In this document: positions 1 through 7,723 of the stretch, in pieces
How positions within the stretch are numbered: position 1 is the stretch's first letter
Layout: each line of letters opens with the position of its first letter
Assembly (NCBI GenBank): GCA_046706945.1
Contig: JBJKOY010000483.1
Coordinates: 1 to 14,253 of the forward strand
Origin: FEN-1297 sp046706945
GTDB taxonomy: Bacteria > Bacteroidota > Ignavibacteria > Ignavibacteriales > Ignavibacteriaceae
Length of the DNA stretch: 14,253 nucleotides
Direction of reading: 5' to 3'
The notes under the pieces: generated by a model
Seen by the model: only the letters and a program-made list of their open reading frames with translations
The model's database searches: none
What the model was told of the DNA's origin: nothing
Program-made: the position numbers and the translations under genes

Positions 1-257
1 TACTCGTTTCGTTAGACAAGGGATGTCTTCTTAATAATTTTCCATTCTCCTAAATTTTTTTCGCATTATTAAGTTCTTATACATCGGAAATTAAATTACT
101 GACCGTGTTTCCGATTTGAAATAATATCTTCGTTTTGCGGGAATATTCTATTCTATTTACAGTGTTCTGAAAATCGAATTTTATGCATCTGCGAATGTAT
201 AAAAATATTTTCGGGTTGTGCTAAACAATTTTTTTTAATCAATAAACGGGGTTCATT
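1..257. other. AT-rich intergenic leader, no gene seen
   Basis: No open frame of useful length was found on either strand, and no tail of an upstream gene can be recognised at the left edge. A 5-bp inverted repeat (agaca at 14-18, tgtct at 24-28) is followed by T-rich sequence. It could be the remains of a terminator for an upstream gene but is too short to call. The stretch presumably carries the promoter of the barrel gene at 258; I could not assign promoter boxes with confidence. Confidence 0.5.
245..257 (+). promoter_or_regulatory. Translation leader of first barrel gene (conserved with second copy)
   Basis: The 13 bases aacggggttcatt directly precede the ATG at 258. The second barrel gene has aacggggtccgtt in the same place before its ATG at 1906, so 11 of 13 bases match, and both genes then open with ATGAAAAAA. 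The ACGGGG core may act as a weak ribosome-binding site. Conservation between the two copies supports both chosen starts and suggests duplication or shared translational control. Confidence 0.5.
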
Positions 258-893
258 ATGAAAAAACTTTATCTAATTACCTTAGTCTTTTTTACACTGG
301 TTATCATTTCATCGTCTCAAATCCTTGCGCAAGGTGTAGCAATCGGTCCCAGGCTAACCGGTAATTTAAATATTTACAATGCAAAAGGACTTACGGGAAC
401 ATGGAACGGCGTAGGTGTGGGCATAGGCGGTGTTGTCGACCTGTCATTCAGCAGTCATCTCGGAATGCTTGTACACTTAACGGCGTTCGATATGAAAAAT
501 TTCTCCAATTCAATAACTCAAAACAATGTTACTCAGGAGACGGATTTATCTCTTTCCTATTTTACCATTGATCCAATGTTTAAAGCCGAATTCAGCGGCT
601 TCTACATGGTCGGCGGTCCGTCGTTCGGTATCAAAATTAATTCAAGCGGCGAAAGGACGCAAGCCCAAACGGGTCAAACCCCTAATGTTACCACTCTTAA
701 TTTGGAAACAAAATCCTTAAGATTTGATTTCGCATTCGGAACCGGATATAATTTCAAATTATCGCCGGATATGCTTTTAGGTTCGGATTTTTTGGTATAC
801 GTACCTATTACGGATACATATAATTTTCCGGGCCAGAGCAACAGCATTTTATCTCTGAAGCTGGGCGCTTCTCTTAAATTTAGAATTAATTAA
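258..893 (+). CDS. Small outer-membrane beta-barrel protein, copy 1
   Basis: Predicted secreted protein of 211 residues. The N-terminus is a Sec signal peptide (lysines at 2-3, hydrophobic core about 4-20, cleavage plausible after the ILA ending at residue 24). The mature part has alternating hydrophobic and polar strands rich in Gly, Ser, Phe and Tyr. It starts with a GPRLTGN block and ends in a strand finishing ASLKFRIN, as expected for a small OmpW/PorT-like barrel in the outer membrane. No catalytic motif is visible. Its stop lies 10 bases before the next start, so it is probably co-transcribed with the lipoprotein at 904. A similar barrel/lipoprotein pair follows at 1906 and 2966. The family is assigned from pattern only; ligand and function are unknown. 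Confidence 0.75.
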   Translation: MKKLYLITLVFFTLVIISSSQILAQGVAIGPRLTGNLNIYNAKGLTGTWNGVGVGIGGVVDLSFSSHLGMLVHLTAFDMKNFSNSITQNNVTQETDLSLSYFTIDPMFKAEFSGFYMVGGPSFGIKINSSGERTQAQTGQTPNVTTLNLETKSLRFDFAFGTGYNFKLSPDMLLGSDFLVYVPITDTYNFPGQSNSILSLKLGASLKFRIN

Positions 894-903
894 AGGTGAT
901 TAT

Positions 904-1335
904 ATGAAAAAAACCGTACTGGCTTTTCTTACTATAGCAGTATTCATGTTTTTTAACAGCTGCAGCGATAACTCCGGGGGAGGAACAAGTACCGATCCGT
1001 TCGGCGGAGGAATAGGCGGCGGCGGAACAGGCGGAACGGGTAATGTTGTCTTCACAATCGGACATACGCAGGGACAAAACGGAGGCATTTTATTTACCGC
1101 TAAACCGAGCGTTGACGTTACAGTTACGGAATTTACAATGAACCTTCCGGAACAAAATTTATCAGATAAGTACCAGGGAGACGGCACAACCGTATTCAAG
1201 GCAGGGACCGTATATAGCCTCGAAGAATATACGGGTGTTGCCACGGGTCAAAAATGGACATTTAATTTTAAAGGGAAAATCGGGAGCTCGACCGGAACGG
1301 CATATGATGTAAATTCCAATTATACAATACCCTGA
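904..1335 (+). CDS. Gly-rich-linker lipoprotein, copy 1
   Basis: Predicted lipoprotein of 143 residues. A short hydrophobic signal ends in FFNSC, giving Cys20 as the likely lipidated residue; the lipobox is loose, as is common in Bacteroidota. Next comes a flexible linker very rich in Gly, Ser and Thr (about 21-47), then a compact all-beta-looking domain (48-143) with conserved NLSD, GDGTTV, YSLEEYTGVA and NFKG blocks. That domain is 72/96 identical, without gaps, to the lipoprotein at 2966 by my hand count. A good Shine-Dalgarno (aaaggtga at 892-899) supports this start. The 10-base gap to the barrel gene upstream implies an operon and perhaps a working pair at the outer membrane. I do not recognise the domain and assign no function. 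Confidence 0.78.
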   Translation: MKKTVLAFLTIAVFMFFNSCSDNSGGGTSTDPFGGGIGGGGTGGTGNVVFTIGHTQGQNGGILFTAKPSVDVTVTEFTMNLPEQNLSDKYQGDGTTVFKAGTVYSLEEYTGVATGQKWTFNFKGKIGSSTGTAYDVNSNYTIP

Positions 1336-1433
1336 AAAAAGACCTGAGAAAGGGAAACCGGTTCTTCAATATAAAATTTTTTCTTCCGGAAATTACGAAA
1401 AATATTTCTGCAGATTAAAGCCAGCCTTTTTAC

Positions 1434-1470
1434 CCGGGTAATCCCTTTAGGGGCTTACCCGGTTTTATTT
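1434..1470 (+). terminator. Probable Rho-independent terminator after first module
   Basis: Arms ccgggtaa (1434-1441) and ttacccgg (1455-1462) pair perfectly over 8 bp. After one mismatch the stem continues with ccc against ggg, leaving a small loop around ttta. The tract ttttattttt follows at 1463. It lies about 100 bases beyond the lipoprotein stop at 1335, in the right place to end the barrel-lipoprotein transcript. Confidence 0.7.
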
Positions 1471-1892
1471 TTAATTTATCTCCCGCCCGCCGCTTTAAAT
1501 GAAGTTGTTTATTCCATGGAGAGATTTTTATCCGCTATAATGAAAATTTATTCGTTAAAATCATGCCGGCTTTGATTTAAATCAATTATTCAACTCGATG
1601 GTATTTATTTCGCGAATCTAATCTTAAAAAATTTATTATATTTAGCGCGATAATGTTATACTACGAAAAAGCGGAAACTTTTCGAAAGAATGCGGGCAAT
1701 CTTAAAGCGGAACCCACTATGGTCCGAAAAAATTCTCGATATTTTAGAACTATTTATCTAACAATAGAGCCAATCTCATTTAAAAAATCGCATTAATATA
1801 ATATATGTTAAAAATTAAAATGACTTAATAATGGCTGTTAAATTTTAGCTTCATAATAATAAACATCTAACTAAACTTAAATAATCTAAACC

Positions 1893-1905
1893 AACGGGGT
1901 CCGTT
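1893..1905 (+). promoter_or_regulatory. Translation leader of second barrel gene
   Basis: aacggggtccgtt directly precedes the ATG at 1906 and matches the leader of the first barrel gene (245-257) at 11 of 13 positions. The sequence further upstream does not obviously match, so the similarity is confined to the translation-initiation region. Confidence 0.5.
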
Positions 1906-2664
1906 ATGAAAAAAACTACTTTTGTTTTGAGCTTAACCGCTTTATTGTTCGTTTTCACTTTCAGCAATGTATTTGCTCAGTTCTATCTCGGTCCGTATAT
2001 AGGTTTTAAGGCAAGCGGTTTGAAAGGGGTTATAAAGGTCACCGAAAACGGTCAAGTGTCAACAGGAAATGTTGCGGACGGGGGATCCACCGGTTTAAGC
2101 GCGGGCGTAACCGTAGGTTACCAGGTCCTGCCCCCGGATGTCCTGAACGGGTTGTACAAACTTGATCTGGATATAGATGCTTCGTATTCTTCGTTTTCAT
2201 ACCTGGAAAACGGCTGGAACAGCTCCCAAGGCGCCGGCAGCTTTGCCGCAAACGGTTTCAGCGGAGGGACTACTACCGTATTCTCAATCGACATTATGCC
2301 CATCCACCGGCTGAATTTCCGCTCGTTTCAATTGCTCTCTCCTTTCCTCGGATTGGGACTCGGATTAAATATCATGAGTACCAGCGATATAACCGTAGGT
2401 CCTCCGAGCCAGAACGGAACCATTACCGGCGTAGGCGATTTCAAGCTGGGACTTCTTGTCTTTTACGGAACTGTTATAAGAGCTTCTAATTTGATCCAGC
2501 CCTTTATAATGTTTAAACACTATATACCCTTCGGAAGCGAAACACAATTTACGAATTCTTATCAGTCCGCCCAGGGAGGAGGAAGCGAGAGTCTGCAGGT
2601 TTCCATTCAGGACGTTCCCGGATACTTTAATCTTGTGGCAGGCGTAAGATTTGTCCTGGATTAA
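1906..2664 (+). CDS. Small outer-membrane beta-barrel protein, copy 2
   Basis: Predicted secreted protein of 252 residues. Its signal peptide has the same build and length as that of the protein at 258: MKK start, hydrophobic core, cleavage plausible after VFA at residue 24, then Gln. The mature protein begins FYLGPYIGF and consists of Gly- and aromatic-rich beta strands with Ser/Gly-rich turns. It ends with a typical outer-membrane strand, FNLVAGVRFVLD. Paralogy with the barrel at 258 is suggested by the signal architecture, the early GP motif and the shared leader, but the mature sequences have diverged strongly. A strong terminator follows at 2717-2760, so the gene is probably transcribed apart from the lipoprotein at 2966. 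Function unknown. Confidence 0.75.
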   Translation: MKKTTFVLSLTALLFVFTFSNVFAQFYLGPYIGFKASGLKGVIKVTENGQVSTGNVADGGSTGLSAGVTVGYQVLPPDVLNGLYKLDLDIDASYSSFSYLENGWNSSQGAGSFAANGFSGGTTTVFSIDIMPIHRLNFRSFQLLSPFLGLGLGLNIMSTSDITVGPPSQNGTITGVGDFKLGLLVFYGTVIRASNLIQPFIMFKHYIPFGSETQFTNSYQSAQGGGSESLQVSIQDVPGYFNLVAGVRFVLD

Positions 2665-2965
2665 TTTCGGAAGAGTTTAATATAAACTATTTATTAATTT
2701 GCCGATTTTAAAAATGAAAATTGTGCCGGAAGATTAAATATAGTCCGGCACAATTTTTTTAGTAAAGTGGAGATCTATTCTGATACTCAAATAATAATCA
2801 CAAATATTATTTACTACGGAACCTTTTCCCGCCGATTTTACGCATGAACACTTGTAACGGATAAAATTCAAATGTAACTCCGACATCCCTTTTGAACTCG
2901 ACAAAAAGAAATTACCGGAACTGTCTTTAATAATAAACAATTTAAATAAACCTAGGGAGTTGAAC
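2665..2965. other. Intergenic region with terminator and presumed lipoprotein promoter
   Basis: 301 bases without a gene I can support. The first part carries a strong terminator (2717-2760). The remainder (2761-2953) must contain the promoter for the lipoprotein at 2966, because read-through of the terminator should be poor. A 77-codon frame on the minus strand covers most of it, but it runs into the start of the lipoprotein gene and has no recognisable domain, so it is treated as chance. Confidence 0.55.
2717..2760 (+). terminator. Strong Rho-independent terminator
   Basis: Arms ttgtgccgga (2721-2730) and tccggcacaa (2744-2753) are perfectly complementary. Flanking A (2717-2720) and T (2754-2757) runs extend the stem to 14 bp around a 13-base loop. 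A seven-T tract ends at 2760. The A run on the other side means it could also stop minus-strand transcription. It lies 52 bases after the barrel stop at 2664. Confidence 0.92.
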
Positions 2966-3409
2966 ATGAAAAAAATAGTATTTCCATTTGCAGTTCTATT
3001 ATTGCTTCTTGCTTACAACGGATGCGGCAAATCCGCACCTTCGCCTACCGGACCGAGCGGCGGCGGATTAGGCGGCATTCTGAACGGCAATAACGGGAAC
3101 GGCGGAAATAACTCTTCGGTAAAATTCACCATCGGAGTAACTCAAGGCAGCCAGGGCGGAATCTTGTTTACGGCAATGCCGAGCACAAACGTAACCGTAA
3201 ATGAATTTACCATTAATCTGCCGTCGCAAAATCTTTCCGACACTTATCCCGGAGACGGAACAACTGTTTATCAGGGCGGAACGGTCTATTCTCTCGAAGA
3301 ATACACCGGCGTGGCTTCGGGACAACAATGGTCGTTCAACTTTAAGGGTAACGTAGGAAGCTCACAGGGACAGGCTTACGATGTGACGGTGAACTATACA
3401 ATACCGTAG
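2966..3409 (+). CDS. Gly-rich-linker lipoprotein, copy 2
   Basis: Predicted lipoprotein of 147 residues and close paralogue of the one at 904. The signal is MKK plus a Leu-rich core ending AYNGC, with Cys20 the likely lipidated residue, the same position as in copy 1. The linker (about 21-51) is rich in Pro, Gly, Asn and Ser, and the C-terminal domain (52-147) is 75% identical to copy 1 without gaps. I prefer the ATG at 2966 because agggag (2954-2959) lies six bases upstream and the MKK start matches its paralogue. An in-frame TTG at 2960 would place the start directly against that ribosome-binding site. A terminator separates it from the barrel gene upstream, unlike the first module. The domain is not recognised; a role at the cell surface or periplasmic face is inferred from the lipobox only. 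Confidence 0.78.
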   Translation: MKKIVFPFAVLLLLLAYNGCGKSAPSPTGPSGGGLGGILNGNNGNGGNNSSVKFTIGVTQGSQGGILFTAMPSTNVTVNEFTINLPSQNLSDTYPGDGTTVYQGGTVYSLEEYTGVASGQQWSFNFKGNVGSSQGQAYDVTVNYTIP

Positions 3410-3548
3410 AATTTCTCTTTTTTTTCCGTAATTTTTCTAATTTCAACTGTGAATCCAAATCAATAGGTTAGTACCGAGATTGTAATTGTTTAATTAATTA
3501 GCAATATTTTGTTTAAATATTTCTTTTATTTCCATTAAAAAACTATAT

Positions 3549-6497
3549 ATGAAAACAAAATATATGCTTAAACGGGCAGTATTATTTCCTTTAATATTCG
3601 CCTTGATCCTTTTAACGGGTTCAACAGAGAATAATTCGGCCAAAGTGCTAAAGAGAGGGAATGTATATTATCTTTCGAATACCCTGATTATAAAGACAAA
3701 AACTTCGCAGACGGCTGCTATGCAAAAAGCAGGCAGCCTGCTTCCCGAATTGAACAAAGTATTTGCGCAATATAAGTTTACTTCGGTAAGACAAATCTTT
3801 TCGGACCGGCAGCCAGCCGACAAGTTCGGGTTAAACCGGATTATGGAGGTTAATTATTCGACTGATGAAGATCCTTTTATTGTTGCCGCAAAATTGAAAA
3901 ATCTGGATAATATAGAATGGGCGGAGCCGAGATTTTTAAGACATGCTTACGAAATTAAATATACGCCGAACGACCAGCTGCTGTCCTCGCAATATTATTT
4001 GGCTATAGATCATATATTCGACGCCTGGAACGTAACAAAAGGCGACACTTCCGTAGTAATCGGGATTGTGGATACGGGAGTCGACTGGCCCCATCCTGAT
4101 CTTTACGCAAATATCTGGCATAACTGGAAGGATATTAATTCGAATTGGGCATCGGATACCGACGGAATTAAATACGATTCAATCGGCTGGGATTTCGGAG
4201 GACTGGGAAACGCGGACGGATCGCCTACGCCGGATTCCAATCCCATCGAAGACGTTCCCGAACACGGAACTCTCATTGCGGGCGTTGCGTCGGCAGTTAC
4301 GGACAACGGCATAGGTATTGCCGGTATCGGGTTTAAGTCCAAAATTATGGCCGTAAAAGTCGCTCAAAAAAATATAACGGACCAAACTCCCGGTCCGACT
4401 TACGGAGAACAGCTGATTGCTTACGGATTCGAGGGAATAAAATATGCGGCGGACAACGGGGCTAAAGTCATAAACTGCAGCTGGGGCGGCAGCGGTTATT
4501 CGCAGGCTGAACAGGACGTTATAAATTATGCGGTCTCCAAAGGCTCCCTGGTGGTTGTTGCCGCCGGCAACGATAATACCGATGCCTACGAATATCCCGC
4601 GGCTTATGCAAACGTGCTTTCCGTCGGGGCTACCGACAACCAGGACGTAAGAGCAAGCTATTCCGATTACGGAAATTATGTCGACTTATGCGCCCCCGGG
4701 AACGGCATCTATTCTACCTGGCAGCCTAATTCCTACTTATCGGCCAGCGGGACTTCATTGTCCACTCCCCAGGTATCTGGTTTAGCCGCTTTAGTGTTTG
4801 CGCAATTCCCTAACTATACTCCGCTTCAGGTGGCGCAGCAGATAAGAGTCAATTGCGATAATATAGATTCGGGTAACCCCGGCTACAAATACCAGCTCGG
4901 CAGCGGAAGGATTAATGCTTATAAAGCTTTGACCAATACAAATTCCGAAGCGGTAAGAGCAGTAAACATATCGGCAACGGATTCGATCCAGGGGGGAAAC
5001 GGGAACGGCGCTTTTGAACCCGGTGAAACAATCGGCATCAGGGTCAATTTTACAAATTTTCTAAAACCGACTCAAAACCTGAATGTATCTCTGGTTAGTA
5101 TGAATCCGTATTCAACCGTAACCGGCGGTAATTTCGATGCGGGTTCCCAAGCAACTCTCGCCTCTTTCAGCAACAATTCCTCCATATATAAAATTACTTT
5201 ATCGCAGAATCTGCCGAACGATATAACTCTAACATTTAAATTAAATTTCTCCGACGGAAGTTACAGCGATTTTCAAATGTTTAATATTAACGCAAACCCT
5301 TCATACCTTTTACAGGCAAACGGCACTGTTGCTGCGACCATTACCAGTAAAGGCAATATCGGCTTTAACGATTATCCCGTCAACAGCCAGGGCAGCGGTT
5401 TTGAATACATGTCGGGCAATAATTTATTATTCGAAGGCGCGCTTATCTTGGGGACTTCCGCGGATACGATCGAGGACGAAGCAAGAGGCGCCGATCAAAA
5501 CTACAAAGATACGGCGTTCAGCATAGTTACTCCGTTTTCAATCGTTAAAAACAACTCGGATATGCAGGAAGGGCTTACTGTTTTTAACGACGATAATATC
5601 GGTACCGGGAAATTAGGCATAGTAACAAAACTGCAGACATACACTTATACTCAGTCGCCCGACAATAATTTTATAATTCTCAAGTATAATTTTACAAACT
5701 CATCCGCCGCAGCCGTTTCAAATTTCTACGCGGGAATTTTTATGGATTGGGATTTGATCGACGGTCAGAACGACAACGCGGCATACGATGCCCAAAATAA
5801 TTACGGTTACGTTTACCATAACGGTTTTAATACAATGGTTGCAAGCGCATTGATTTCATCCGATAAGTACGGCTATTGGGCTATTACAAACGACGGTTCG
5901 AGCGGAGCATTTTCAATATACGACGGATTTAGTTACGCCGAAAAATGGCAGGCCATATCCAGCGGTATAGGAAGCACTACCGCCGGCCCCGGTGATGTCT
6001 CTGAGGTAACTTCTTCCGGTCCTTACAGTATTCAGCCCGGGCAGACGGTAACGGTTGCGTTCGTTATTGCGGCCGGCAGCAGTACAAATCAATTGACAAA
6101 CGCCGTTTCCGAAGCTAGGAACAAATACCAGGAAATATTAACCGCTGCATCGGACGAAACCCCGGTGCCGGTAACTTTTCAATTATCTCAAAATTACCCG
6201 AATCCTTTTAATCCTACGACTAAAATAAAATATGCTATTCCGACCCTGCCTGCCGGTCAGGCAGGCTCACCCTTTAATCCCTCTCCTTACCAAGGAGAGG
6301 GAAATAGGGAGAGGTTAGTTACTTTAAAAGTATACGACATACTTGGAAGAGAAGTAGCTACTCTTGTTAACGAAGAAAAACCGGCCGGTACTTATGAAGT
6401 AACATGGAATGCTTCTAACCAGCCGAGCGGTGTGTACTTCTATCAATTAAAAGCAGGAAATTTTACAGCAACGAAAAAGCTTATATTATTAAAATAA
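3549..6497 (+). CDS. Secreted subtilisin-like (S8) serine protease with T9SS sorting domain
   Basis: 982-residue exported protease. Order: signal peptide (about 1-25), inhibitor-like propeptide (about 35-130), S8 catalytic domain (about 150-465), beta-sandwich region (about 468-590), a further beta-rich region (about 595-865), and a T9SS type A sorting domain (about 875-982). The triad is complete: Asp175 in IGIVDTG, His239 in EHGT, Ser403 in GTSLSTP, with oxyanion Asn341 in AAGND. Known role of the family: endopeptidase, here probably moved across the outer membrane by T9SS and released or anchored after removal of the C-terminal domain. The sorting domain carries an odd in-frame insert of two hairpin-forming repeats (residues about 899-923). 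There is no clear Shine-Dalgarno; the ATG is chosen because the signal peptide follows at once. The CorA gene starts 14 bases after the stop. Confidence 0.95.
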   Translation: MKTKYMLKRAVLFPLIFALILLTGSTENNSAKVLKRGNVYYLSNTLIIKTKTSQTAAMQKAGSLLPELNKVFAQYKFTSVRQIFSDRQPADKFGLNRIMEVNYSTDEDPFIVAAKLKNLDNIEWAEPRFLRHAYEIKYTPNDQLLSSQYYLAIDHIFDAWNVTKGDTSVVIGIVDTGVDWPHPDLYANIWHNWKDINSNWASDTDGIKYDSIGWDFGGLGNADGSPTPDSNPIEDVPEHGTLIAGVASAVTDNGIGIAGIGFKSKIMAVKVAQKNITDQTPGPTYGEQLIAYGFEGIKYAADNGAKVINCSWGGSGYSQAEQDVINYAVSKGSLVVVAAGNDNTDAYEYPAAYANVLSVGATDNQDVRASYSDYGNYVDLCAPGNGIYSTWQPNSYLSASGTSLSTPQVSGLAALVFAQFPNYTPLQVAQQIRVNCDNIDSGNPGYKYQLGSGRINAYKALTNTNSEAVRAVNISATDSIQGGNGNGAFEPGETIGIRVNFTNFLKPTQNLNVSLVSMNPYSTVTGGNFDAGSQATLASFSNNSSIYKITLSQNLPNDITLTFKLNFSDGSYSDFQMFNINANPSYLLQANGTVAATITSKGNIGFNDYPVNSQGSGFEYMSGNNLLFEGALILGTSADTIEDEARGADQNYKDTAFSIVTPFSIVKNNSDMQEGLTVFNDDNIGTGKLGIVTKLQTYTYTQSPDNNFIILKYNFTNSSAAAVSNFYAGIFMDWDLIDGQNDNAAYDAQNNYGYVYHNGFNTMVASALISSDKYGYWAITNDGSSGAFSIYDGFSYAEKWQAISSGIGSTTAGPGDVSEVTSSGPYSIQPGQTVTVAFVIAAGSSTNQLTNAVSEARNKYQEILTAASDETPVPVTFQLSQNYPNPFNPTTKIKYAIPTLPAGQAGSPFNPSPYQGEGNRERLVTLKVYDILGREVATLVNEEKPAGTYEVTWNASNQPSGVYFYQLKAGNFTATKKLILLK
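6243..6317 (+). repeat. In-frame cluster of palindromic repeats inside the sorting domain
   Basis: First hairpin: cctgcctg (6245-6252) pairs with caggcagg (6258-6265) around ccggt. Second hairpin: ccctctcctt (6279-6288) pairs with aaggagaggg (6292-6301) around acc. A further gggagagg at 6307-6314 partly repeats the right arm of the second hairpin and could compete for its left arm. The unit is about 75 bases, divisible by three, and encodes roughly 25 residues (PAGQAG, then PSPYQGEG, then NRERL) between the sorting-domain blocks TKIKYAIP and VTLKVYDILGREV, which usually lie only a few residues apart. Both hairpins resemble short palindromes I recall as dispersed in Bacteroidota and Ignavibacteria genomes; that is recollection, not a search. 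Confidence 0.8.
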
Positions 6498-6511
6498 ACA
6501 CACGGGTTAAA

Positions 6512-7579
6512 TTGGCAAGACAGATCAGGCGTAAATCGAAAAACATCGGATTAGCACCGGGTTCCCTGGTTTATATCGGGGAAAAAGGCACTGAAAAAAC
6601 AACTATAAACGTGATTGATTACAGCGACACTGTTTTTGAAGAAAAAGATCTGCCGGGAATTGAGGAATGCTCACCTTATAAAGAATCGGATACAAAATCG
6701 TGGATTAATATAACCGGACTTAACAATATACAGATGTTCGAAAAACTCGGTGAAATTTTCGAAATTCATCCTCTGGTGCTGGAAGACATATTGAATACCG
6801 AACAAAGACCTAAACTGGAAGACTTCGAAAGTTACTTATTCATGGTTTTTAAAATATTCGAATTCAGCGAAGATTTGAACGAAATACAAAGCGAACAGGT
6901 AAGCGTTATATTTAATTCAAAATACCTGATAACATTCCAGGAAAAATCCTGCCCGATATTTAAACCCGTAATAGAAAGATTAAGATCGGGAAGAGGTAAA
7001 ATAAGGCGGTCAGGCACGGATTACCTGGCGTATGCGCTGATTGATGCGGTTGTGGACAGTTATTTTAATTTATTGGAAGCGATCGGGGAAAAAATTGAGA
7101 ACGTTGAAGACGACTTGATTACGGATCCCCGGCCTGAGAATCTGCATACTATTCATCAACTGCGCAGGGAAATGATCCTGCTGAGAAAGTCCGTCTGGCC
7201 GTTAAGGGAAGTTATCAATTTAATGGAGAGGAACGAATCCGTCTACATTAAAAAATCAACCGGCATATTTTTAAGAGATGTTTACGATCATACCATCCAG
7301 ATAATTGAAACAATAGAATCATACAGGGACATGGTGTCGGGCATGCTCGATACTTATCTTTCGAGTGTCAGCAACAGGATGAATGAAGTGATGAAGGTAC
7401 TGACCATAATCGCGACGATCTTTATTCCCCTGACTTTTATCGCGGGCGTATACGGTATGAATTTTCACCGCATGCCGGAACTGATGTGGAGATGGACGTA
7501 TCCGCTGGGTTTCTGGATATTAATATCGGCCGTCGCCGCAGTAATGATTTATTACTTTAAAAAGAAACGCTGGTTTTAA
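6512..7579 (+). CDS. corA: CorA-family magnesium/cobalt transport protein
   Basis: 355-residue inner-membrane channel for divalent metal ions, normally Mg2+ (Co2+ and Ni2+ also pass). It has the usual family length and layout: a soluble alpha/beta domain (about 1-190, with the HPLVLEDILNTEQRPKLEDF signature at 86-105), a long stalk helix (about 190-295), then two C-terminal membrane helices (about 296-314 and 329-349). The YGMNF selectivity motif is intact (Gly315-Met316-Asn317), followed by the MPEL loop at 321-324 and a basic C-terminal tail. The start is TTG at 6512: no ATG lies in frame nearby, and the next Met (75) would remove part of the conserved domain. The KSKNIGLAPG start also fits the family. 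The ribosome-binding site is weak. It lies 14 bases after the protease stop, so read-through transcription is possible though the functions look unrelated. Confidence 0.93.
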   Translation: MARQIRRKSKNIGLAPGSLVYIGEKGTEKTTINVIDYSDTVFEEKDLPGIEECSPYKESDTKSWINITGLNNIQMFEKLGEIFEIHPLVLEDILNTEQRPKLEDFESYLFMVFKIFEFSEDLNEIQSEQVSVIFNSKYLITFQEKSCPIFKPVIERLRSGRGKIRRSGTDYLAYALIDAVVDSYFNLLEAIGEKIENVEDDLITDPRPENLHTIHQLRREMILLRKSVWPLREVINLMERNESVYIKKSTGIFLRDVYDHTIQIIETIESYRDMVSGMLDTYLSSVSNRMNEVMKVLTIIATIFIPLTFIAGVYGMNFHRMPELMWRWTYPLGFWILISAVAAVMIYYFKKKRWF

Positions 7580-7648
7580 AACAATTAATTAATATTGCTT
7601 AACGGCTATTGATTATAAGATAATTATGACAATGTTAATGTAATTTTT

Positions 7649-7687
7649 CTTAGTGATGCTTAGTGTCTTTTGTGCCTTAGTGGTAAA
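7649..7687. repeat. Imperfect CTTAGTG short repeats
   Basis: Three copies of cttagtg occur (7649-7655, 7659-7665, 7676-7682), with a related cttttgtg between the second and third. The texture resembles a short dispersed intergenic repeat with CTTTGTG/CTTAGTG units that I recall from Bacteroidota-type genomes. Within this window it appears only here, so it is a local repeat by sight and a dispersed one only by inference. Confidence 0.45.
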
Positions 7688-7723
7688 TAATTTCTTAGAT
7701 TGTCAGCAAAAAATCAGAACACC

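Larger units (their letters stand above)
1336..1905. other. Long AT-rich intergenic region between the two modules
   Basis: 570 bases without a supportable gene. It holds a terminator-like hairpin at 1434-1470, then AT-rich sequence running to the second barrel gene, and a weakly dif-like stretch at 1785-1813. A 47-codon frame (1653-1796) has no ribosome-binding site and no recognisable content, so I do not call it. No tRNA-like cloverleaf or insertion-sequence remnant was seen. The last 13 bases are the leader shared with the first barrel gene. The promoter for the second barrel gene probably lies in the final 150 bases, but I could not place it. Confidence 0.6.

Noticed and set aside
1653..1796. 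47-codon open frame in the intergenic region
   Set aside because: No ribosome-binding site, no signal or membrane pattern, and no recognisable sequence; its length is expected by chance.
2734..2967. 77-codon minus-strand frame opposite the terminator spacer
   Set aside because: It runs through the terminator arms and the start region of the lipoprotein gene and has no recognisable domain or ribosome-binding site.
3480..3511. Promoter-like TTG and TATTTTG before the protease gene
   Set aside because: The boxes only partly match the Bacteroidota consensus and the spacing is off by one to several bases; in AT-rich sequence this is not distinctive.
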